Positions 13,924 through 24,260 of a DNA stretch of 64,000 bases are shown here, piece after piece (position 1 is the first letter of the stretch; each line of letters starts with the position of its first letter). This DNA comes from Bemisia tabaci (Eukaryota > Arthropoda > Insecta > Hemiptera > Aleyrodidae): positions 8,947,480 through 9,011,479 of the forward strand of contig NC_092802.1 in assembly GCF_918797505.1 (NCBI RefSeq). The letters are read 5' to 3'. The position numbers and the translations under genes were made by a program. Under the pieces are notes generated by a model. The model saw only the letters and a list, made by a program, of their open reading frames with translations. It did not search any database and was not told where the DNA came from.

Positions 13924-14084
13924 GGTGTTGTTATTCTGAAAGAAAATAAATAAGTCAAAGCATAAGTGACAATTCACATTTTAAAGAAATATAGTAGCAT
14001 CACTAGGTAAGAAAAACAAACAACAAAAAAGCGAACAGTAAGGAGGTAATTGCGCACAGAGGCTACTTTGGTTTTACATTTGAG

Positions 14085-14322
14085 GGGCTTGGAGGACAAG
14101 GTGCATAAGTGCAGTTTTTACTATTTCGAGAAATGTGTCTTTTTAGTAACAAAATTGTATGGAGCCTTATGGGGGAGAGTTCACATTTACTTATTGATGC
14201 TTAAAAATTGGAATTTGGGAGTGAAATTTTGACTAAGTACCCTTGAAGATCTGTTGTAGTTGAAACCCTTACCATCTCTGTTTTTTCCACAACTGCACTT
14301 ATGCACCTTGTCCTCCAAGCCC
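14085..14322. mobile_element. 238-bp MITE, TIR GGGCTTGGAGGACAAGGTGC
   Basis: The first and last ~30 bp are inverted copies (GGGCTTGGAGGACAAGGTGC... and its complement) around about 180 bp of AT-rich filler with no ORF of interest. It sits between the transposase and the first exon of the DUF4806-like gene. Confidence 0.85.
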
Positions 14323-14684
14323 GTCATTTTTTAGTCATAAATTTTACTGCTTCACCTTAGAAGATAAGGAGAAAATCGGAAAAATTTAAAGGATTCAGCT
14401 TTCTATAGTGGATTTATAAAATTTTATAATGGTTTTTCCTTTCTCTTCTCTCAATATAGATTTAAAAAGGAGTTGGAAAAACCGTATCAACATTTTGCAA
14501 TAATTTATCAAGGAATCTAAAATATCAATCCAATGCAAAACTTCAAAACCCGGGCCAATAAAATACACAGAAAATAATTCCTTTGCTGTCATGGCTTTAA
14601 ATTTTCCTGGAGTTAATGATTTCCTTCCATTGTATTCATACAAAAGGATACTAAGGACTTCGACTTTTAACGAATTATCATGAA

Positions 14685-17600
14685 TTAGAAGGTGAGGGTG
14701 ACTTTCAAGGTAATGGACGGACAGTTAGGGAAAATTTGGGGGGAGCATTTCTGATTACCTGACCTTCCCAGATGCACCATCGGAAAGATGATGCGTAGTC
14801 CATCTTCATTAACCAATTTTGTGCCAATTGGATCATTTGGGTCCAGAAAAAATGGCAGAATGACACATTTTAAAAATATATCCTCAACATCATAGGCAGT
14901 GACTTTTTTTGAGAGACAGCTGACCTCCTGTATCCCTAGTGATGAACTCACGACAGGATCCTGGTAGAAATCTTCTTTCCTTGAAAAATCAGATCCAATT
15001 ATTTTTGGAGATCCATCTTTCATCGATGAGGCAATGTTCGACAGGAGAATTACTTTGTGGTTACGACTCATGAAACATTGATCCCCTGGTCTTTGTATCG
15101 AGAGGGTAAAATGTGGAAAACGAACTGTACGGTATTGCGGATCTGAAGTTTTCGGAGCTAAGGGGCCTCCTTCGTGAGACATTGAGAAAGATGGTTTGGT
15201 GGAGGTGTCAGCTGCGGTTGGTGTAAAATTGGACTGATCGCGTTCATCGATACGCCTGAAAACTTGCTGCACTGCTTCAGCTGGCTTATTAACTAAAGAG
15301 ACGAGGTAACCCAAGTGGTTTTCAAAGCGAAAAGCCGCTACATTATCGAGCGGACCAAATTTAACAGCATCTTCCGCTAGATGTATAAGCCCATGAACAT
15401 TATGCGATACGTAGTCTTCTCCATAAAGTTCTGCAAACTCAAGAACGAACAGTCGTAACTGTTGATCAGCGAAGGCAATATTCTGTTTATTACAAAGGAC
15501 CTCACTCAAAAGTATTGTGATGGCAGTGTGAAAACGCATGAAGTGTTCATAAGCTTTCGAATTTAATATGTCCTTCAAAACCACAGGTCCTAAATATAAA
15601 ATAAATGCTCGGAATTCTGTTGCCTTCCATTTCCCAACATAGGCCAGAGTTCTTGGGTATTTGGCAAATTCCTGAGGAAACAGCTTCTTGTCATGCAGGT
15701 ATGAGATCCTTTGATTTATTCTTTTCAAGTCATGGTCTGATAATTTAGCGAATTTGTTCTTGTGAGAACCTCTGACCCAAAAATTGACAAGTAATTTCTT
15801 CATTACTCCCAAGCAGATGAGATGTTGATGGTCCAGCACCACTTCGGTTGCAAAATCAATACCGTTGATATCTGCCAGGCAGTTTTCTCCTGAAAAAAAA
15901 CAGTCGTCTGACTTAGCTAACCAATCTTGATGCAGCCTTCTAGCGGAATTTTGGGCTTGGTAAGATCGTCTTTTGCCATAACTTTTGCCCATGACCTTGC
16001 AGCGGGTGCATGAAGAAAAAGCATTGTGGTTATTGATACCCAAAACTAGAGCTTTGGCAGGGGCATCCATACAATAAGCAGCCATTTTTATTTTAACGTG
16101 CTTTCCATTGATTAGAAGGCCTTCCTTATGGAGACGATTGAGCTCTGGAATAAAATCCTTGAAAATGGCTTTAGGATTCTGCAATGTCACGTCCGAGCAG
16201 TACAATGCTGCAGTAAAAACAACATGTTTTTTAGATGGGACATTGAGGAATCCTACCATGATCGGATAAAACTCCTTCTTACCAGATTTGGTCAGTGGAG
16301 CTCCATCAAATCCCATGATAAGCTTTAACTTGGACGGCAAGGTCCTTTCGCTTGCCAAAATTCTATTTAGATTTTCGGCAATTCCAAAGTAATGGTAGTC
16401 ACCGTCAATGATTTTTTCCGACAGAACATCTCTAGGGGTACCTAGGAAGGTTGATGCTGTCTTTGGAAGATGATGCAATGAGGGAACATCTTCTTGCAGT
16501 ATCTTTAGCAGATCCGTAGTGGCAATGTGCGTTATCTTGTGCTTGAACACCCAATTTTTTAATTTCTTTGAAAAACTGGTGGTGGATGAATCATTGACCG
16601 TCTCCGATGTTGATTCATAGGCTTTAGAGAATAATGAAGTGGAAGGAATCTCACGGTTACCAACATCCTCATTTCTTTTGGTAGTGGTTGATGTAGAGGG
16701 TATCCCTCTCGGTTCTTCAGATGTCGGCTTGCCATTTCTCTCGTTGGCACTTGGTTTATTCTTTTTCAACCAATCCAAATATTGCTTGTGGTTAGGCCTT
16801 GCTGGTCGTTTCTTTCTTTTCTTTTTCTTTTCTACTGCCAAGTGAACAGCTGCAAAGGAGAAATGTGTCCTCTGAAGATTTGAGACAGAGGGAGAATGTG
16901 TCCTCTGAAGATTTGAGACAGAGGGAGAGGGAAATTCACAGATTTGCAATGAGGAACTATTAAGCAAAATAATGAAGTGATTACTCTGCGCCAGAAAAAA
17001 AGGGGGAAAAAATCACTTCTTGCATAGCGTAGGAAACTATTGCTGTCATTGTATGTCGTCAGGGGCTGCTGGGTGATGTTTTGTCAATAATTAGAGAGAA
17101 GAGCCGAAGTAAGTGGAAGAAATTGTGTGATCACAATAGTGTTTCCTGACCGGGATATAATTAAGCACAATCTCACTTTCTTCAAATCGATCTAAATTTC
17201 AGGTTTTAAAATCAACACCAGAGCCTGGATTGTTGAATCATTATCGAATGATCGTGATCGATAAACAGCATTCGATAGGGATGTATCGATTATGGTCATT
17301 CGGTAACGATTCAACAATCGGCCTGCTCAGATTGGCACATAAGAGATGTAAAGGAAAATTGCCCACCAGGAGGTTATGGAAAAATAAAATTTGATGAGCT
17401 GTACAATGTTATTCCATGAACAGCAGTTATCAATTGGCCAGGATAAAAGCGATGTAGCAATGCCGAGAGGTACACAGAATTCATCCTCAAGACTGGAAGA
17501 TTCCTCCGTTGGACATATAGGCAGCAAGGCCCCAAAATAAATTGGAATAATTCATAGCAAATACGAAGATTGATGAGTCTGTGCTACGCATGAGTTAGGT

Positions 17601-17804
17601 AGGTATTGAGGGAATATTCCAGGCTGCTGCTCAGGGGAGATGGGTACCCATGCGACATGACTGAGAGGTCTGAGGAGCCATCTAAATTGGATTATCTGAT
17701 TCGTTCTAGAGACTCCTCGAGAAAAAGATTCGAAATGTCAGAGAATAAATAGCCATTTACTCACCTCGGAGGCAGATGAAAAATGTTAACATTAAGAGGA
17801 CCAT
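14685..17804 (-). CDS. CACTA/EnSpm (Tnp2-type) transposase
   Basis: One long exon ends at 14685 and encodes a Tnp2-like transposase. A likely first exon, 17804-17765 (MVLLMLTF..., donor GTGAGT), splices in phase to the acceptor at 16849, just before AVHLAVEKKKK. The protein then has a basic stretch, PNHKQYLDWLKKN, and the hallmark motifs GFDGAPLTKSGKKEF, YCMDAPAKA, a C-x2-C pair, VVLDHQHLICLG, WKATEFRAFILYLGP and SHNVHGLIHLAEDA. By family alignment from memory, the catalytic DDE acids would be the Asp of FDGAPL, the Asp of MDAPAK and the Glu of ATEFR. The frame is uninterrupted for about 720 codons, so it could be active or domesticated. An alternative start in the same frame at 16967 would include the 33-bp duplication at 16863. 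The C-terminal exon border near 14740 is uncertain. No matching terminal inverted repeat was found for the whole unit. Confidence 0.85.
16863..16928. repeat. 33-bp direct duplication
   Basis: Two identical 33-bp units beginning ATGTGTCCTCTGAAGATT lie head to tail just upstream of the main transposase exon acceptor. They are in frame, giving SPSVSNLQRTH twice if translated, but probably fall in the intron. Confidence 0.9.
17228..17319. repeat. Short inverted-repeat element (~92 bp)
   Basis: GATTGTTGAATCATTATCGA at the left pairs with an inverted copy ending ACGATTCAACAATC at the right, with a small inner hairpin rich in ATCGAT/TCGATA. It lies upstream of the transposase main exon, inside its proposed first intron. 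It could be a tiny MITE or a structured regulatory element. Confidence 0.65.
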
Positions 17805-18179
17805 GTGGAAGAATGTCTTGTTCGCTCTAAACTTTCGAGAAGCTGTGGCCTACTCTCTCAGTGACATCATCGTAGCGATGTTGGCGGATGCGAGGAACGT
17901 GATTGGCCGAAGGAGCAGAAGGACGGCCATATTGCGGGCAGGAGAATACTAGCTTACTATGTAGCAGACCCCTAGCTACAAATTCATAACATAAACAAAC
18001 TTTCTGAGAGTGAGGTTATGTTTCGTTCATTCAGTTAGTCGAATCCGCATCGTGACGGTGGTTAGCGAGAACACGGGAGGTCAGCAAATCTTTTGATTCA
18101 GTGAAAAAGTGGAGCTTGTTTACAGCTTTGTAGTGTTATAACAGATTACGGTTATTGCGAACATTAGGTACTCAACGTT
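17805..18179. promoter_or_regulatory. Candidate bidirectional promoter segment
   Basis: Sequence just upstream of the transposase first exon is less AT-rich than its surroundings. It contains an inverted CCAAT box (GATTGGCC) and a YY1-like ACGGCCATATTG. An end-like TCTCTCAGTG at 17854-17863 would read CACTGAGAGA outward and could be the right terminus of a CACTA element, but I find no partner at the other side. Transcription start sites cannot be seen from sequence alone. Confidence 0.3.
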
Positions 18180-18569
18180 GTGGTGCTATTAAACCGTTCG
18201 TTTCCACGCAGCAGTAAGTACGGTCAGTTTGGTGCAACAACTCAGATGCCCCTATCTCCAATGGAAATCTTTGCCCTCATCAGCATGGAACTCTTATGCT
18301 CCGGAATAATCATAATCCTTCGGTCAGGAATATTCTCTGCACAATTCGTGTTCGTGTTAGTACAACTTTCCATGGTTATGTTGCCTTCAATTTCATTTCT
18401 CAGTTGGGCCTCAGCTCCTGGAGACACGGCTGCGAGTACCTACCTTAGTGTTTTGTTGGGCTATGAATCATATAGGCATTATCTTATGATTATGAGTTGT
18501 TTTGGAACATTTTCTTGTGAAGTGGCCTTTCATCAAGTTACTCAGTATGGAATTTTGGATCTGATATGA
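18180..18569 (+). other. Undecided open segment (both strands open)
   Basis: The + strand has a 129-codon hydrophobic ORF starting MVLLNRSF. The opposite strand has a hydrophilic frame (18427-18242) preceded by an acceptor-like TGTCTCCAG and closed by TGA. The hydrophobic composition of the + frame is what an antisense reading of a hydrophilic exon produces, so the minus frame may be the real remnant. I recognise no domain in either and cannot decide whether this is an exon, a non-coding RNA or chance. Confidence 0.2.
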
Positions 18570-19740
18570 AAAGCAGCAGTCCTCATGAAAAGCACAGCAG
18601 ACAAGGTAAAGTGATTTTTAACTACACACATACCGAACATTTTCCCTCCAAATTGAAGTTACAGGCTTATTTTAGATCAAAGAATTCTAACTTTTTACTT
18701 TGCTTGCTGGAAAATTCAACATTTTGGAGGTGTTGGCAGATGCAAGCACGTGAAATTGTTTTTAATTTTGCAATGGCATCCAGGGCCGGTGCCTTTCCAG
18801 TGAATATGAAACTTTAGTTTGATTTAGAGATAACGTCAGCTGAATTGGCAATTGGTTACTTTCTGTTTGGAAGCAACCTGAGTGCAGTTGTCCACTAGAG
18901 ATTGAGGACTTGCTACAGTTTGATCGCGAGCAATGTTGCTGCCTTTAGGAGAGGCGCAAATTGGTCCACTGCTCGTGACAATGAAAAGCAAACAACTGCC
19001 AATTAATCTGATAACACCTCTTTCTATTTTCTTGTATGTTTGATTTGATACATGCACCAAAGTCCGAGTAGTGTGTTTTCTAGGTCCAGTTCAAACTGTA
19101 CCAACTGAATAACGATAAGGGAGTAACTAATTCGGACCCTCTAAGAACAAGGAAATGTTTAAATGAGGGAGCTTAGCTTATTAACAATCATCATTCATTT
19201 GTTTCTTCATGTATTTATCTGAAAATGAAAAATAAGAAATAGTTACAACCTACATACTCCAACTTTTAAACTCACTTAACATTAAATAAATTCATACTTA
19301 CCCCAGATTCTTCCAAGTTCGCTTAAACCATCCTCATTCGTGGAAATGCAGCACCATACTCCAAACTTTCAAAACACTTAGTAGTATATTTGAACAATTA
19401 CATAATGTTCTAATCATAAATAGTCACTGTCTTAAACTTTCATGAAACTCAATTAGGTAAAAATCAAATTAACGTGCACTGGTTGGCACTTTTAGAAGAA
19501 ATAATACTACAGTATTTCACAGTGACCTCGCAAATCAGGAAAGAGCCCCTCCAAAAGAGGGACTTATTTAGCCTCTTATTGGGAAGCCCGAAGATTTCTA
19601 TGGTATGCGGCCTTAATGAAACCTTATAATGGGACGAGCCTCCAGTAAAAATTTTAGTTTGGGTGTAAGACTGGTCTCGGAGGTACATCGTTGCAAAGTT
19701 TGCATGTTCGAGCTTTTAAAATATTAATATTCTTAAATAC
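18570..19740. other. Intergenic, no gene seen
   Basis: AT-rich sequence with short ORFs only. No domain, repeat or splice pattern I can support. Confidence 0.5.
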
Positions 19741-19845
19741 CTGTCCCTGAGTCGTCCCGTGAATATCTCGGAAAACCATAACATTTGCGAGGTGTCCGCG
19801 GGACTTCCATCGGATGTCTCTCAAATTTGGGATACGCAGCACAAA
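19741..19845 (-). repeat. Orphan fragment of the ~160-bp satellite half-unit
   Basis: CGTCCCGTGAATATCTCGG, GTGTCCGCGGGACTTCCATC and GGATGTCTCTCAAATTTG follow the order and spacing of motifs in the reverse-orientation satellite, but only about 100 bp is present and it is diverged. It shows the repeat also occurs dispersed outside the arrays. A T-rich microsatellite follows at about 19880-19920. Confidence 0.6.
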
Positions 19846-21688
19846 TGAAATGGATCCAACTTTTCATGTGTTTCTCCTTACTATCTTTCTTTCTTTCTTT
19901 TTTTTTCTTTTTTTTTATATTATACAGCTACAAGCAAAATCTTGGAAGCACTATTTCTGACGAACTGCCGGACCGATAAGGATGATCTTTACATGTATGT
20001 CATCTGTAGTAGATGTAGATGTGCAAAAAATTATGAAACCCCGAACTTTTAATGTTGTTGAGCTTTTAAAGCTCATGTCACTTAAGTCCAATGTTAATAG
20101 CGTGAGAGATATGTCGTTTCCGCTAGAAACGTCAAGGTGTGGGATTCTACTTGAGTGACTCGAATAAACAATAAAACAATGGAAAAGCTCGTGAAGGGCT
20201 CCTCATTCGAAGAGTTGAGGAAAGGTGCATCGCTCAGGGTTCAAGGTCCAAGGTATAAGGTTTAACTCAATTTTTCCTGCATTCTTCCGGCTTCGATTTG
20301 TGGCATTGGTCAATTTACTTGATTGCTGAATTTCTATTATTAATATTTACAACAGATGAACAGCAGATACAAAGTGAGAAGGCAGGCGCTGCGTCGCGTC
20401 GGGACGGATAAAATATTATTAACTCTTAACGGTCGAAATCCGATTTTTTTTTTTTTAAATCAAGAATTTAAAAATAACATATGGAAATTTCTCCAGTAAG
20501 TGGACTGTGAAATTATGTACATCCAGCTATTCCTCATCATTTACAAATCTGAGTGTTACGTCAAAAATTTTGAAATCGATGCAGCTCGAACACAAAATGG
20601 TGTATTAAAATGGAAGAACATCTTTGCCTATACATATGCGTATAGGGCCCGCGGCGCCCTCCCGGGGGTTGGGCCGCGTAGCGGTCAGGGGGCAGGGCCC
20701 CCTAGTAGGATACCCACGCTCTTTTCCAAAATTTCTAGGCCTGAAATGAATTTCTTTCCGCGTAGCAGTGTTACCAAGTTGAAAACCATTGAGTTCCATA
20801 TCTTTCGAACGAAAAAAGATTTTGAGGTCCACTTTGCGCCAAAATTCTCCAAAAATTGCGTTCTTTTGAAATATGCATTCAATTTGATCGTTTAGGTAAT
20901 TTTGGATTGCAATGATGCAATTGTTCACACTCTCTTAAGGGACAATTTTTTTTTCCAGCCCTAGTACATCTTCAAATGACTGATTCCGGATTCGAACAAA
21001 AATCTGTTCATTTTATTTGTCGTACTATTCCGTACATTTTGATATACAGGGTGTTCCAAAAGTCCAACCCCCCCCCCCCCCCTAACTTATGAACGGTTCG
21101 AGATAGAAAAATGAGACTTTGGGAATGTTCCTATCTCCATCCCCTTCATCAGTACTCAGTCTCCTCATCTTTTGGGGGGGGGGGGGTCCAAATCTTGGTC
21201 CCCACACAGGGGGCGGGGGGCCCCCGACTTTTTTTCCAAATGTCAACCCCTACTTATCTTGTGATACCTCTTTCGAAAGAGCATAAAAAACTAAGAATTT
21301 TCGCGCAAACCGTAGATCAACATCTTACTTTTTGACCGAGTTATGATAGGTCAAAGGTCAAATTTGACCTATTTTCAAAGAATCATAACTCCAGTTCAAA
21401 TTATCGTAAATAAATAAGTAAAACGGGAAAATTTACCAAATTGTGTTCGCTTTTGAGGAAAAATTGCAGAAATCGCTTCAAACTAATTTTAAGGGAGGGG
21501 GCTCGGACCCCCAAATACGTCAATTCATAGGTCATTCAATTTTCCTACGAAATAAGCCAATTTCCCCTCGATTTGCCTCCACACTATTTCAGTAGGGTCA
21601 AAATCAGTTCAATATTCCGTTGACAAGTCCCCAAATTTCGGGAAAAGTTAAAAAAAAATGAAATTTAAGGTGATCAAGTTTGACCGCT

Positions 21689-21729
<41 letters not shown>

Positions 21730-21794
21730 CATAAAAAAATACATAAAAGTATTTGTTTCACTTTTTTCTACGTTGCCATGTTTTTGGGGAAATA
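19846..21794. other. Repeat debris: GC-rich block, poly-C, poly-G and poly-T tracts
   Basis: No gene is seen. At 20640-20720 there is a GC-rich block with GCGTAGCGGTCAGGGGGC. At 21048 a TACAGGGTGTTCC end, similar to the Tc1/mariner-like termini at 40802, is followed by about 17 C. A run of G lies at about 21174-21187 and a ~37-bp T tract at 21690-21726. The region is probably the remains of one or more non-autonomous elements. The homopolymers make the exact length unreliable. Confidence 0.4.
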
Positions 21795-22389
21795 CACCCC
21801 TTTAACACGTCACGTAGACGTCCCTGCTATTTCCGCAAAATACCGAATCATAATGAATAGCCGTGAAACGTCCATCCTTTGTCTCTCATCTCCGCGATAT
21901 CCGATCCGCGTAGCGATCATCCAATGGCCATTCTGCGGACCCTTTGGAAAGGAGTCGCGAATCCGATACTCTCACACGTCCTGAAGGTGTACTGTGATGT
22001 GTCAAAAATCCCTATAAATTAGGGCTAAGTCCGCGGGATATCTATTGGATGTCTCCTGTTTCTGCTCTTTGCAGCGCACATCTGGAAGACGTCCGGCGGA
22101 CGTTACAAAAAAAACTGGGAAATGCAGAAAATTTAAACGTCCGGTAGACGTTCTTCGGATATCCGCTAAATACCGAAATAGTATGAATGTCCGTGGGACG
22201 CCTATTGGATGTCTCTTACTCCCGCGATGAGAAGCGCATATCCGATGGACATCCGACGGACACATCAGGCAGGGGTCGCAAATCCCTAATCTCACACGCT
22301 CTCAAGACGTATCGTGGATATCTCGATAGACCGAGAAATCGGAGCAATGTCCTTGGGACGTCAATTGGATGTCTTAGATTCCTGCTGTA
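21795..22389 (-). repeat. Satellite array, left part (reverse orientation)
   Basis: Almost two ~320-bp units in reverse orientation relative to 1-1620. The outermost unit (21800-21990) is the inverted match of the diverged last unit at 1440-1620. The array is interrupted at 22389 by a 6.5-kb insertion and resumes at 28915. Confidence 0.88.
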
Positions 22390-22744
22390 CTATCGCCGAA
22401 TTTAGTTTCACGCAGAGTCTCTGGTGACTATTTAGCGACGGCGCGGCGCGGCGCGTTGCCTGATAACGCTCTCATGAAGACGCACTGGTTCCTCTGTGAG
22501 CGCGTAGTCACTAACACAGACGCACATGAAACACACACAGACATTTTCACTCATTCACCGTGAGAATTCACGTTTTTGGCTCTTTGGAATGTAAACAAAG
22601 ATTCGTAATGACGTATCGCGCATCGATTCCAATTCTCACTTGCCTCTTGTTCTTGTGACTAGAGCAAGGAAGAAAGGACCTCATTCCAAATTGTCCGTTT
22701 CAACCTTGGCCTGATCTTCGAAATATTTTCAAAGTTGATAGAGG

Positions 22745-23845
22745 ATCTCCTCCCGAGTCTAAAACACTGACGCATTTTGAAATCGGACGATCACGGAGGG
22801 AGGGGGAGGGGAGTCAAAGTAAAAAAATTAAACTCGCATATCTCGCTAACGCTTTGTCGTAGAAAGATGATATTGGTCTCAAAATGTAGAGAAAACCACC
22901 AGCTTTCAGGCGATAATTACAAAATTGGTCCATTTTGGAAATTTCATCCATTGTTGCCACGTTGCCGAAGTTCAAATGTTCAGTTTTTCACCTTTTTAGC
23001 TGCGACGTTGAAGGAATCGCACAAAAAGTAATCTAACTATTTTTTGATGAAAGTAGACCGTTTAAGCTTTAAAACAAGCACAAGTTCATCCTGGGGAAAC
23101 AAGTTGGAGGAGAGATATGATTTTTCAAAGTGGATGTGGTACACTTGGACCTGGTTTGTTCCGAGTCCCAAGATCACCAAATGCCCCCAAACCAATCACG
23201 AATTGCAAGGTTGTGCATTTTTATACCCCATTATAGCTAATTCCCGAAGAAAATTATTAAAAAAGAACAAAATATCGAGACATATGAATGTTACAAGACT
23301 AGCCTCAGCTGACTCTCGCTGCATCAACAAAAATTCATGCCTCTTTTTCAAATCGTTTCTGTAGGATGGACTTAAATTTAAAAAGCTCAAATGGTACGAT
23401 TTTATTAGCAATTCCTCTTTTTTCCTCTTATTTCTACCCAGCGAACCGTTGAAGGTAAACATACATTTTTTTATGATCGAAAACTTTGATTTCCCTGTAT
23501 CCATTGCATATTACTCATTTATCCTGATCTTGTCATTTTTGACGAATGATTTAATCTAGGAGTGACCTATAAAGGTATCGCCCCAGCTAAAAATTGAAAA
23601 TTTGAACTACGGCAACGTGACAGCAATGGATGACATTTTCAAAATGGACCAATTTTGTCATCATTGTCTGAAAGGTGGTGGTTTCCTCTATATTTTGAGA
23701 CTAAGATCATCGCTTTACGACAAACCGTTCACGAGATATGCGAGTTGAAATATTTATCTTTGAACCCTTTTCTCTCTATCCGTACTTGTTTGATTTCAAA
23801 AATCGTCGGTGTTTTGGACTCGGAAAGTGATCCTCTATCGCGAAA
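22745..23845. repeat. Internal imperfect inverted repeat, ~265-bp arms
   Basis: The left arm, 22745-23010, includes GTCTAAAACACTGACG, AAAACCACCAGCTTTCAGG and TTCATCCATTGTTGCCACG. It pairs with the right arm 23578-23845, which reads CGTGACAGCAATGGATGA, TGAAAGGTGGTGGTTT and GTGTTTTGGACTCGG. The spacer is 23011-23577. It may be an older foldback element nested in the 6.5-kb element or part of that element's own structure. Confidence 0.75.
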
Positions 23846-23859
23846 AATTAAAAGCGCGA

Positions 23860-24260
23860 TGGCGTGAGTCGTGAGGCGTGAATTCGCAATATGCTCTTCT
23901 CTAGGCTGTTAGTCAGATCCGCGAGAAAAGTTAAAAAGCGAGGCCGGATTACGTTTTTCTTACCTTCGACTGTGTTGCTCACGTAGCCTTTAAAGCACCA
24001 CTACAAGTGAGACAAACGAAACCAACACAATAAGGAAATGGAGCAAGGGAAAGGACTCGCGTTGATCACGGCGCAGAGATACGACTATTCGTGCTTGATG
24101 GATGTCCGTGTTGCATCTGCAAAATTGAAGGCGCAATGGCCCGGGGCATGAACTCGCAATGCTCCGCTATGTGCTGCCAATGAGGTGTCTCTCAGATTCA
24201 GGGAGAAAAGTTAAAAAAGAGGCCCAAATAGGTCCCTCCTTTCTTCGACTGTGTTGATTT
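23860..24260. repeat. Two diverged direct copies inside the 6.5-kb element
   Basis: About 130 bp at 23860-23990 is repeated at about 24130-24260. Shared blocks are GAGAAAAGTTAAAAA, GAGGCC and CTTCGACTGTGTTG. No coding function is apparent. Confidence 0.6.

Noticed and set aside
14395..14643. 82-codon minus ORF downstream of the transposase (LYEYNGRKSLTPGKF)
   Set aside because: Looks faintly protein-like, but no good acceptor or phase joins it to the transposase exon.
17843..17863. CACTG end as right terminus of the CACTA element
   Set aside because: No matching inverted copy was found on the left side of the DUF4806-like gene; kept only as a hint under the promoter entry.
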